NCBI RefSeq assembly: GCF_008124765.1
Contig: NZ_VNHS01000007.1
Coordinates: 415,824 to 479,823 of the forward strand
From: Paenibacillus methanolicus
GTDB taxonomy: Bacteria > Bacillota > Bacilli > Paenibacillales > Paenibacillaceae
Direction: 5' to 3'
Length of the DNA: 64,000 bases
The notes under the pieces: generated by a model
Database searches by the model: none
What the model saw: the letters and a program-made list of their open reading frames with translations, nothing else
Told to the model about the DNA's origin: nothing
Part shown: positions 26,891-33,950 of the stretch, piece by piece
How positions within the stretch are numbered: the stretch's first letter is position 1
Layout: each line of letters starts with the position of its first letter
Made by a program: the position numbers and the translations under genes

Positions 26891-29017
26891 TTATGGTGGC
26901 GGGAGCAAATTCAACTCTTGGGCGCGCGCGATCGCTTCCGTGCGTCTTTGCACATGGAGCTTCTCGAAAATTCTGCGGTTGTGCCCTTTGACCGTGTCCA
27001 CGGCCAAGAAGAGCTTCGCGCCGATGTCCCGGTTGGACAGTCCCTTGGCGATGAGGACAAGCACCTCGAGTTCGCGTTGACTGAGCGGTTCGATCAGATC
27101 TCGCTTCATTCCGGGTCGGAGGCGCGCCCGCGCGCGCTCCAATCCAGCTTGCGCTTCGCGAAGCGCAGGGAGCGGCAGATCGCCGGCCAGCAGAAGCGCC
27201 TCTTCGTAACGGGACTCCGCCGAACGAGGCTCATTGTCCGCTTCCTCGATTTGACCCAGCCCGATTAGAGACATGATGGCCATTAGGTTGTGACCCATCA
27301 TGCGGCAATACGCGATGACCTCGTTATAGGCATTTCGGGCCTCGGCATGGTCTCCGCGCCGGTGACGCGCGACGCCGAGCATCCATGCGGCCGATGTCCG
27401 AACGGGAAGATTATCCGGACGGAGATAGTCTAACGCGCGGCTTGCCTGGGCAATGACGTAGTCGATCTCGCGGCTTTCGTTCGCTCCGGCATCCTTCGAA
27501 GGGGCGATCAGTTTAATCAAATCATCGGTCTTATCGTCATGTTCCGTCATTCGCATGGACGCTTCCGCGGCTTGCAGTTCCCATCTAGCCTCATTCGTCG
27601 TTGCCGCCATCTTCAGCGAGGCTACCGCGGCTCTAGTTGTCGCAATGAGTCCGATCAAGTCTCGCACGCGATCGTCCAGGTCGGCGCCTTCCAGCGCGGC
27701 CTCCGCCGATCGAAGCTTCGGTTCGACGTGAGTCGGCTTACCCGTAATCAACAGCACGGAACCGGACATCACCCACAATGCGGGTCTGGCGTCCAGCTCC
27801 GCGGCGGGCAGCGACTCCAGCCATTTCAGCGATAAGCCTGCCGCACCGCGAAGATGCAGCGGCATTCCGCCCCCTTCCAGCAGTCGCGCGGCGCGGTCAA
27901 TATCGGCCGATTCCCCCGCATGACGAAAGGCCTCGATTTCAAAGCCGCGGTACTCGTGCCACGCGCTTGCGCGACGGTGCAATTCCGCGATTTCGCTGCC
28001 GTCCAAGCTGTCCTGCAGCCGTCTTTGCAAAGATTCGGCAAACAAGCGATGGTAGCGATACCAGCGCCGTTCATGGTCCAAAGGGATGACGAACATGTTC
28101 CGGCGTTCCAGATCAAGCAGACGCTCCTGGCCAGACATCCCCGGATCGAGCAGGATGGCATCGCAAAGCGAACCGGACAGACGGTCTAAAACGGAAGTCC
28201 GCAGCAAAAAGGTCTGCACCTCCTGCGGTTGTCGATGAAGCACCTCTTCCACCAAATAATCCAGCACGAAACGATGGCTGCCGGCGATGGATTGCATGAA
28301 TCGATCGGGGCCTTGATCGCCCTGAATGGATAGCGCGGCCAATTGCAAGCCGGCAATCCAGCCTTCGGTACGGGAGGCCAACGTCTCGACGATATCCATG
28401 GGAAGGCGCAGTTCCATGATTTCGTTCAGGAATCCTTCGGCTTCGGCAGACGTAAATCGCAGATCGGCCGCCCGTAATTCGGTCAACTGGTCTCGCGCCC
28501 GCAACCGGGCCAACGGAACAAGCGGGTCCTCGCGCGTGATCAACACGAGGTGGATATGCGCGGGAAGACGGTCCAGCAGGAAGGAGACGGCCTCGTCGAT
28601 CGGCTTCGATTTCGCCGCTTGGTAATCGTCCAGGACAAGGACGAACGGAGCCAGGTCGGCGGCATCCTGAAGAAGCGCCGCGAGAATCGATTCCGTATGA
28701 GGCGCGGGAGATTGAAGGGCTTCGAGCGCGCCTTCTCCGATCGGCTTCGACAGCGTCTGCAGCGCGGCAATGAAGCTGCCCAGGAAGCGCGTTAGCTCGT
28801 CATCTCCTTCCTCCAGCGACAGCCAGGCGGCGGGCCGCCCGCATCCGGCGATCCATTCGCCGACTAAGGTTGTTTTCCCGTAACCGGCAGGCGCGGATAT
28901 CAGGGTCATTTTACGATATAACCCATGTCGCAGTTTCTCGATCAAACGTTGTCGGAGAACCGTATGGGGCCGACGGGGCGGAATATGAAATTTGGCGTTA
29001 GGAATGGAAGTAGACAT
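26891..29017 (-). CDS. LuxR/MalT-type ATP-dependent regulator (LAL family)
   Basis: A 708-residue regulator. The N-terminal STAND-type ATPase has Walker A PAGYGKTT (43-50) and Walker B-like FVLVLDDYQ. A helical repeat region follows, then a C-terminal LuxR helix-turn-helix (LSQRELEVLVLIAKGLSNRD and KLFLAVDTVKGHNRRIFEKL). It is shorter than the usual 850-900 aa of MalT-like proteins, with the loss in the middle region. The helix-turn-helix ends a few residues before the stop. It probably activates the DUF4386 gene downstream (context). Confidence 0.9.
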   Translation of the reverse strand: MSTSIPNAKFHIPPRRPHTVLRQRLIEKLRHGLYRKMTLISAPAGYGKTTLVGEWIAGCGRPAAWLSLEEGDDELTRFLGSFIAALQTLSKPIGEGALEALQSPAPHTESILAALLQDAADLAPFVLVLDDYQAAKSKPIDEAVSFLLDRLPAHIHLVLITREDPLVPLARLRARDQLTELRAADLRFTSAEAEGFLNEIMELRLPMDIVETLASRTEGWIAGLQLAALSIQGDQGPDRFMQSIAGSHRFVLDYLVEEVLHRQPQEVQTFLLRTSVLDRLSGSLCDAILLDPGMSGQERLLDLERRNMFVIPLDHERRWYRYHRLFAESLQRRLQDSLDGSEIAELHRRASAWHEYRGFEIEAFRHAGESADIDRAARLLEGGGMPLHLRGAAGLSLKWLESLPAAELDARPALWVMSGSVLLITGKPTHVEPKLRSAEAALEGADLDDRVRDLIGLIATTRAAVASLKMAATTNEARWELQAAEASMRMTEHDDKTDDLIKLIAPSKDAGANESREIDYVIAQASRALDYLRPDNLPVRTSAAWMLGVARHRRGDHAEARNAYNEVIAYCRMMGHNLMAIMSLIGLGQIEEADNEPRSAESRYEEALLLAGDLPLPALREAQAGLERARARLRPGMKRDLIEPLSQRELEVLVLIAKGLSNRDIGAKLFLAVDTVKGHNRRIFEKLHVQRRTEAIARAQELNLLPPP

Positions 29018-29126
29018 AATTCCATCTTATCACCGGCAGTTTCCAACCTCAACGAGAGGGGCCGCATCGGGCGAGCTTCTTTTACAACGTTGAGAACGTA
29101 ATCCCCACGCTGGTAAGCATGCCCGA

Positions 29127-29155
29127 TTGTCAGACGTTCGCATTCGCACTACAAT
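29127..29155 (+). promoter_or_regulatory. Promoter of the Rep-like gene
   Basis: TTGTCA, 17-bp spacer, TACAAT: five of six matches in both hexamers. The expected start point is near 29162, giving a short leader of about 32 bases. Confidence 0.65.
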
Positions 29156-29193
29156 AGATAGACAACGACGATTGAAAGTGGGTTACGTCAACT

Positions 29194-30378
29194 TTGAGCA
29201 AAGCCATCATCAACACACTCGAAAAATACGCGCCGAATCTGGTGGCCATTCGCGAGCAGCTTACGGGCCGGACGATGGACGAAGAGATGATCAAGGGGCA
29301 GCTGGAGGTAGAGGCGGATACATACTGCACGCCGCTCTTGAACAAACGCATCTACGAGCTCAAGCGGGTGCATCTTCAGCTGATGGAGAAGCGCAACGAT
29401 CTGTCCGGCCAGTTCTTGAACACGCGAATGGAGCAGAAGAATCCGAGCGACGAATTGATCGAACAGCTCGATACCGTCGAGATGCAGATCCTCATGCTCG
29501 AGAAGGCGATCCATAAGAAGCAAGAGCAGAACCGTCAGCTGAGCCATAGCGTGGAGCGGAACTTCATCGATCATCCGTTCATCTCTTCGAGCAGTCCGAA
29601 CGAGGTGACGCTGAAGAAGAAACGCAAGGAGAACGGCGTGCTGGAGATGAGCAAGACCGGCTTCCGCAATCTGTTCTACCAGAACGGCAACGGGAAGGTG
29701 CTGCTGCCCTCGGACGCGCGCAACATGCTGGGCATCTTCAAGATGTGGGAACAGAAGGGCAAGAACAAGGAGTTCGCCTTCGAATTCCGGGAGCTGCTCA
29801 AATGCGTGCAGGCCGATATTAACGGCGGAGAATACGAAGCGCTGCACGACAGTCTCGACAACTTGGGCAAAACGTCGATCGTCATGGAAGAGTATTACGA
29901 TGCCGAAGCGAAGAAACGGAGAAGAACAAAGATTCATAATCCGTTCCAGACCGTCGAGATCGACAGGGACTCGAACCAGGCGCACGTGAAGCTGAGCGAC
30001 GATCTGTTCAAGAATTTGCTGCTCGGCAACGTCGTCTCCATCAGCATCTCGCTCTTCAACGATCTCGCCACGCCAACTTCGAAAAACCTGTACCTCGTCG
30101 TCGTCAACAAGACGAAGGACAAGGAGTTCATTCTGGAGGTCGAGCCGCTGATCGGCCACTTGGGCATTAATTCGAACGAGAAGTCCAAGGCCTATTCGCT
30201 GCTCAAAGCCTCGTTCGAGGAGCTGCAAAACTTCGACGTTATTCAGAGCTTCACGATTTTGAAGAACGGCCGGACGCCGGTCAAAATCATTTTTCAACCG
30301 AGCGACTGGCTGCTGCAAGCCAACAGCTACGACGAGCAGCTGCTCATCGACAACGCCAACGCGCCGATCTATATTTAG
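29194..30378 (+). CDS. Plasmid-type replication initiator-like protein (Rep1)
   Basis: A 394-residue protein, start TTG 29194 (weak ribosome site). Residues ~55-120 form a charged coiled-coil-like helix (LNKRIYELKRVHLQLMEKRN). The rest looks like the two winged-helix domains of iteron-binding initiators (RepE/TrfA/RPA-like): FEFRELLKCVQADINGGEYE with LHDSLDNLGKTSIVM near 200-235, then EVEPLIGHLGINSNEKSKAY with LKASFEELQNFDVIQSF near 320-360. A 20-copy iteron array begins 47 bp after its stop, which strongly supports an initiator role. Assignment to a named Rep family would need a profile search; it might also act as a regulator that binds the repeats. Confidence 0.68.
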   Translation: MSKAIINTLEKYAPNLVAIREQLTGRTMDEEMIKGQLEVEADTYCTPLLNKRIYELKRVHLQLMEKRNDLSGQFLNTRMEQKNPSDELIEQLDTVEMQILMLEKAIHKKQEQNRQLSHSVERNFIDHPFISSSSPNEVTLKKKRKENGVLEMSKTGFRNLFYQNGNGKVLLPSDARNMLGIFKMWEQKGKNKEFAFEFRELLKCVQADINGGEYEALHDSLDNLGKTSIVMEEYYDAEAKKRRRTKIHNPFQTVEIDRDSNQAHVKLSDDLFKNLLLGNVVSISISLFNDLATPTSKNLYLVVVNKTKDKEFILEVEPLIGHLGINSNEKSKAYSLLKASFEELQNFDVIQSFTILKNGRTPVKIIFQPSDWLLQANSYDEQLLIDNANAPIYI

Positions 30379-30393
30379 ATCGGCGTTTTTTTT
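30362..30393 (+). terminator. Terminator overlapping the end of rep1
   Basis: CGCCGATCTA pairs with TAGATCGGCG around TATT, followed by eight T. The hairpin includes the stop codon (30376-30378), so transcription ends before the iteron array. Confidence 0.92.
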
Positions 30394-30403
30394 GTTTTCA
30401 ACC

Positions 30404-30423
30404 TTGGCGAATCCGACCGCCAA
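30404..30423. repeat. TTGGCG/CGCCAA inverted repeat at the left edge of the iteron array
   Basis: TTGGCG, eight bases, CGCCAA. The same hexamer pair recurs as hairpin loops in the leader of the second gene at 31057, 31084 and 31142. Confidence 0.55.
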
Positions 30424-30425
30424 CG

Positions 30426-30916
30426 CCTCCGCATTACGAAACTCCTCTACGTTACGAATAAACCGCCTCTGCATTACGAAACTCCTCTGCATTACGAACT
30501 AAAACACCTCTGGATTACGAAGCTCCTCTGGATTACGAATGAAACGCCTCTGCATTACGAAACTCCTCTACATTACGAAAAGAGCGCCTCTGTATTACGA
30601 AACGCCTCTGCGTTACGAACGAAACGCCTCTGCATTACGAAACGATGAGAATCCATGTTCGGGTGCTCAAAAATTTTCTTTCGCGAATTCGCACCTCTCG
30701 ATTACGAGCCAAACGCCTCTGTATTACGAAACGCCTCTGCGTTACGAGCCAAACTCCTCTTTATTACGAGCGATTATCCTTTCCGCTACGAAACCCCTCT
30801 GCATTACGATTAAACCTCCTCTGTATTACGAAAATAAGTTTGGCATAGGCGAAAAGCCCTGCTTTTCTGCCGACAACCTCCTTTGAATTACGAATAAACC
30901 TCCTCTGCATTACGAT
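30426..30916. repeat. Iteron array: 20 direct copies of a 15-bp repeat
   Basis: Consensus CCTCTGCATTACGAA. Copies start at 30426, 30444, 30466, 30484, 30507, 30525, 30547, 30565, 30587, 30605, 30627, 30694, 30716, 30734, 30756, 30778, 30796, 30818, 30880 and 30902. All are on the same strand; the 5' CCT and the TACGA core are present in every copy. Start-to-start distances mostly alternate 18 and 22 bp (one is 23, and two 22s adjoin at 30756), a 40-bp double unit. Two gaps break the array: 30642-30693 (with AAAAATTTTC) and 30833-30879 (with a perfect GAAAAGC/GCTTTTC hairpin). This is the structure of an iteron replication origin or incompatibility region. Confidence 0.95.
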
Positions 30917-30945
30917 TGACCACCGATTCGTCGGAATGATATTGT
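30916..30945 (+). promoter_or_regulatory. Candidate promoter for the rep2 leader
   Basis: TTGACC, 18-bp spacer, TATTGT, starting at the last base of the final iteron. Transcription from near 30952 would give a leader of about 410 bases covering the hairpins at 31049-31240. A Rep protein bound to the last iteron would block it. Confidence 0.45.
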
Positions 30946-31011
30946 CGAAACTAGGCGACAAGAGTCACCTGTTTTTGTGATGAACGCAAGGCTTGAATCA
31001 GTCTTGTTTCC

Positions 31012-31270
31012 ATAAAGAAAAACCCCCGCTGCCAGCGGGGGATACAAACGCAAAGTCGCCAAACTTTGCGCGAGCTGTCCCGGCGCCAACCGGAAGCAGC
31101 GAATAGATGCAGTTGCGGTACATAAGATGGCTTCGAATCCGCGCCAACGGATCGAAGCATGCGTTCTCGACGGAACATCGAGAATCTACCATGCGGTCGT
31201 CAGAAGTCCTTTTTTCGCGAAAAAACGCGATCAAAAAGGTCTGCTTTCGCTTTGCCATTTTTATGGTCTG
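31012..31270 (-). ncRNA. Predicted structured antisense RNA with three UUGGCG loops
   Basis: A minus-strand promoter (31277-31305) and a minus-strand intrinsic terminator bound a segment of about 259 bases. The terminator is CCCCCGC/GCGGGGG at 31023-31041, then TTTTTCTTT on the minus strand. Inside are hairpins at 31049-31070 (8-bp perfect stem), 31074-31100 and 31130-31158 (11 bp with one bulge). Their stems differ but all have the identical six-base loop UUGGCG on the minus strand. Further hairpins lie at 31164-31184 and 31207-31239. UUGG fits the YUNR U-turn of fast-pairing antisense RNAs, and a UUGGCG loop is known from the ColIb-P9 Inc RNA. It is antisense to the leader of the gene at 31362. 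Confidence 0.68.
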
Positions 31271-31276
31271 CCTTCT

Positions 31277-31305
31277 ATTATACCGCCCGAATAGCTTGGC
31301 GTAAA
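31277..31305 (-). promoter_or_regulatory. Minus-strand promoter of the antisense RNA
   Basis: Read on the minus strand: TTTACG (31305-31300), 17-bp spacer, perfect TATAAT (31282-31277). On the plus strand a face-to-face promoter TTGCCA (31251-31256), 18 bp, TATTAT overlaps the same -10 region, so the two would compete. Confidence 0.65.
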
Positions 31306-31361
31306 TACAATCGACCGCTAGTTTTGACAGGACATCGAGGGAAGGAGGCAACGGACGCAGG

Positions 31362-32657
31362 ATGAGTAAAAAGCAGCAACCGAAGGGTACGCGAACCTAT
31401 AACTACATGATCTTGAACAACAAGAACGAAGGCGCCACCTTTCCGGTTGCAGTCGATTATTCTTTCCTGCAAGATCTCTTCCAGATCGAACGCTCCTATC
31501 GCGAGGATCAAGTCGTCTTGTTCCGCCGCAACAGCCATCCGGTGCGGAAATACCATGTCACCGAGATGTCCCTCCGCCTAATGATGACGATCTTCCGCCG
31601 CTTCAATACGGAAGGATCGCTTATCGGCGTGTCCATCCACCGTCTCTACCAATTGATGAACGAAGAATACGAGGATGCCGGCTCCAAGGAGCAATTTTAT
31701 GCGGAAGTGCGCAAATTCATCGCCCTCAAACTGATCTCGACGAACCGCAGCGGCCTGATCACGCAATGGCGCGTGGAATCGTTCAAGCGCGGCACCGGAC
31801 GGTTCGTGCTGTTCAATCCGGTCGTGTTTACGAAAGCGTTCACCGATTTGCCCGTCGCCGCCCAGAAGCTTTATCTATACGTCGTCAGCCGGAATGGCCA
31901 GAAGGTCAATACCGAATTCAAGGAATTCCTCGGCGAGGATTGCTGGCTCTATACGTTAACGCACAAGTCCCGTCCGGCTCAAGTACGCGAGCTGCTTCGG
32001 TCGCTTGCCGCGCTCGAGTCGATCGCCGGCGAGCCGTTGTTTAACGCGGCTTCCGTCGACAAGGACGCATTGGGACGGTGGGCTTTGCGCTGCGTGCCGA
32101 ACCCGGCCTACCTGGCGCGTCATCAGGCAGGCCAGCATTACCGTTCGATTCCGAAAGCCAAGGTGCCTTACTCGAGAACGGTTGGGCGTCTTCGCATGCT
32201 GCTTCATAGCTTCAACATCGGAGATTTCGAATTTATGGAGCATGGACAAACCTTCCTGCGGCTCGCGCAGCTGCTTCGCAATAGCGGCCTGAAGAAGCTC
32301 CGTTTCGCCGCGCGACGGCTCCAGGAGATGATGCGGCGAGACCCGCTGCTTGCGGCCGACCCGATCCTCGTCCTGCAATCGGAGCTGGCGGACCGCGAGT
32401 TCGTGCAGTTCATGGAGCTCTCCAAGCGCACGGGCATCTATCCGTTCATCGTCTCCGACGAGACGGATGAATTCGGACTGGCCCGACCCATCCAGTTCTA
32501 CCGGGCGATCCGGGCTCATTTCTCGCTCAAGCGATTCGCGGCCGTCTGCCGCCGGGCGCTTCCTCTGCTGCGCGGCCAACAATCGGCGCTCGGCGGCGCG
32601 GGAGGAGAAGACTTCTATCTGGAGGACTTCCTGATCGAGCGCTTCGCGACAACTTAA
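31362..32657 (+). CDS. Probable winged-helix replication protein (Rep2)
   Basis: A 431-residue basic protein starting with ATG 31362; AAGGAGG lies 13 bases upstream, and a weaker CAGG is adjacent. I do not recognise a named family. The N-terminal half has helix-rich stretches that look like winged helices (MSLRLMMTIFRRFNTEGSLI, VSIHRLYQLMNEEYE, EVRKFIALKLISTNR) followed by FTDLPVAAQKLYLYVVSRNG, reminiscent of plasmid replication or helicase-loading proteins. The C-terminal part is Arg- and Leu-rich. Context (iterons, Rep1, antisense RNA over its leader) argues that it is the copy-controlled replication protein of the module; this is inference. Confidence 0.6.
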   Translation: MSKKQQPKGTRTYNYMILNNKNEGATFPVAVDYSFLQDLFQIERSYREDQVVLFRRNSHPVRKYHVTEMSLRLMMTIFRRFNTEGSLIGVSIHRLYQLMNEEYEDAGSKEQFYAEVRKFIALKLISTNRSGLITQWRVESFKRGTGRFVLFNPVVFTKAFTDLPVAAQKLYLYVVSRNGQKVNTEFKEFLGEDCWLYTLTHKSRPAQVRELLRSLAALESIAGEPLFNAASVDKDALGRWALRCVPNPAYLARHQAGQHYRSIPKAKVPYSRTVGRLRMLLHSFNIGDFEFMEHGQTFLRLAQLLRNSGLKKLRFAARRLQEMMRRDPLLAADPILVLQSELADREFVQFMELSKRTGIYPFIVSDETDEFGLARPIQFYRAIRAHFSLKRFAAVCRRALPLLRGQQSALGGAGGEDFYLEDFLIERFATT

Positions 32658-32679
32658 TCGAGCAGTATCATCCCATCTT

Positions 32680-32703
32680 AGCCCCCAGTAGTGAGGGGCT
32701 ATT
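32680..32703 (+). terminator. Stem-loop after rep2
   Basis: AGCCCC/GGGGCT around CAGTAGTGA, then ATTT. Weak T tail. Confidence 0.6.
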
Positions 32704-33291
32704 TGGCGTTGGTTCATGCGAGGAGCAGCCGAATAGGGGACGAATTCGGGAGGCGCGATGGCGGCAAATACACGCGAAGGAGGCGCGAACGATAGCCTTG
32801 GGATACCCTTGGAATGCACACGGAATCTCGACCGTTGTTATAAATATAGACTTTAGCATCCTAGTAAAGCCTTCGTGGATCGTAGCTGGTTATTATTTTA
32901 GACGTAACGATGCGAATAGGGGATAAATAATGGGGGTAACTGAAGCACTCCGAGGTCGGCGGCACGGACATGCGAGATGGAGATGCCTTTTTCTATTTCT
33001 TTGACGGATAATACGGCTTGTCTGCAAAATTCACTCGAAAGACCCGTCAGGCTGGAAAAATAGCGCTAGACTCGCGGCAAAGCCTTATGCGCCAAGGGTT
33101 TCAACGGACAAACGGCAGCCCTAAAAGATTTTGATTTTAAAAGATACTTATGTTTAAGAGATATATTTCATCATCGGAGTACATGGGGTTCAATCTAGAT
33201 TCATGCCGAAATCGACGACAAATAGCGCCACAGGGATCAACCTGTGACGCCGTTATAATTGGGAGAACTCATTCTTATACGCCCATACGCA
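32704..33291. other. 588-bp AT-richer intergenic region, no gene seen
   Basis: No frame has both a ribosome site and protein-like composition. The only clear structure is a hairpin at 33225-33249 (GCG-C-CACAGG, loop GATCAA, CCTGTG-A-CGC). The stretch 32990-33125 is rich in short complementary pieces and could be a structured RNA, but it matches no riboswitch class I know. The composition is more AT-rich than the surroundings, as expected at the border of an old insertion. Confidence 0.45.
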
Positions 33292-33783
33292 TTATGTTGA
33301 AGTTCGCCCGCGCGCTTGGTTCAGGCGATCGATTTGATTCTCAAGAACCATACTGGCCTGCGCCAGGAACTGATTGATGAGCATCAGCTCTTCCTCCGAA
33401 TAAGAGGCAGCCAGTTGAATCATGGCGGCGTGCAGCGGCATGTAGGTATCGCCGACCTCTTGTTTGTTCTCGTACAAGGGAACGAGAATGACTTTGCGGC
33501 GGTCGTTCGGATCAGGCTGTCTGCGGACGAAGCCGTTCTTCTCAAGCCGGTCGATCAAGGCGGTCACGCTACCCGTCGTAAGGCCCGTTAGTTTGGACAG
33601 CTCGCCGGCCGTGATGGGACCTTTCTCATGAAGAACATCGACCGCCAAAAAATCGTTGTTGTACAGCCCGAGCGAGGCGGCGACCTGCTGCTGAAATAAT
33701 ACCGTTCGGGATCCAAGCCCGCGCATGCGCAAGGTAAACGTTTCCTGAAGCTCGGTTGGTGGATCTTGCCAGTCGCTTGACAA
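33292..33783 (-). CDS. MarR family transcriptional regulator
   Basis: A 163-residue regulator. The winged helix reads ITAGELSKLTGLTTGSVTALIDRLEKNGFVRRQPDPNDRRKV, here shown only as the family hallmark: recognition helix TGSVTALIDRLEKNG and wing DPNDRRKV. The C-terminal helices form the dimer interface. It is divergent from the UvrA-like gene. A perfect 19-bp palindrome lies 27 bp upstream of its start, so it probably represses both genes until a toxic ligand binds. Confidence 0.92.
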   Translation of the reverse strand: MSSDWQDPPTELQETFTLRMRGLGSRTVLFQQQVAASLGLYNNDFLAVDVLHEKGPITAGELSKLTGLTTGSVTALIDRLEKNGFVRRQPDPNDRRKVILVPLYENKQEVGDTYMPLHAAMIQLAASYSEEELMLINQFLAQASMVLENQIDRLNQARGRTST

Positions 33784-33810
33784 AAGACCAGCCTCCTTTT
33801 AAGATCATAA

Positions 33811-33848
33811 TATCTTGATAATCAAGATACTTTATAAACAAGATACTT
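33811..33848. promoter_or_regulatory. MarR operator between divergent genes
   Basis: TATCTTGATAATCAAGATA (33811-33829) is a perfect palindrome. Its right part CAAGATACTT is repeated at 33839-33848, 16 bp further on, giving a second half-site. Confidence 0.8.
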
Positions 33849-33950
33849 GATGAATGACAATTAATCAAACTTATTGTAGCGAAAAGACGATTGCCATGCA
33901 AAGACGGCGCAACCGGCGTGCGGTCAAATTCAATAGAAGGAGTCGTTCGC

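Noticed and set aside
30775..30783. DnaA box (TTATCCTTT)
   Set aside because: Only six of nine bases match TTATCCACA, and it coincides with a degenerate iteron; no cluster of DnaA boxes was seen.
30426..30916. CRISPR array
   Set aside because: The units are 15 bp with 3- and 7-bp spacers that are not unique long sequences, and no cas gene is present.
30998..31351. Open frame on the minus strand through the antisense RNA region (about 117 codons)
   Set aside because: It runs through the terminator hairpin, has a poorly spaced ribosome site and no protein-like pattern; the hairpins with equal loops explain the region better.
32990..33125. Cyclic-di-GMP (GEMM) riboswitch
   Set aside because: A GGCAAAGCC piece and a GAAA tetraloop-like piece are present, but the order and the other conserved blocks of the class are missing.
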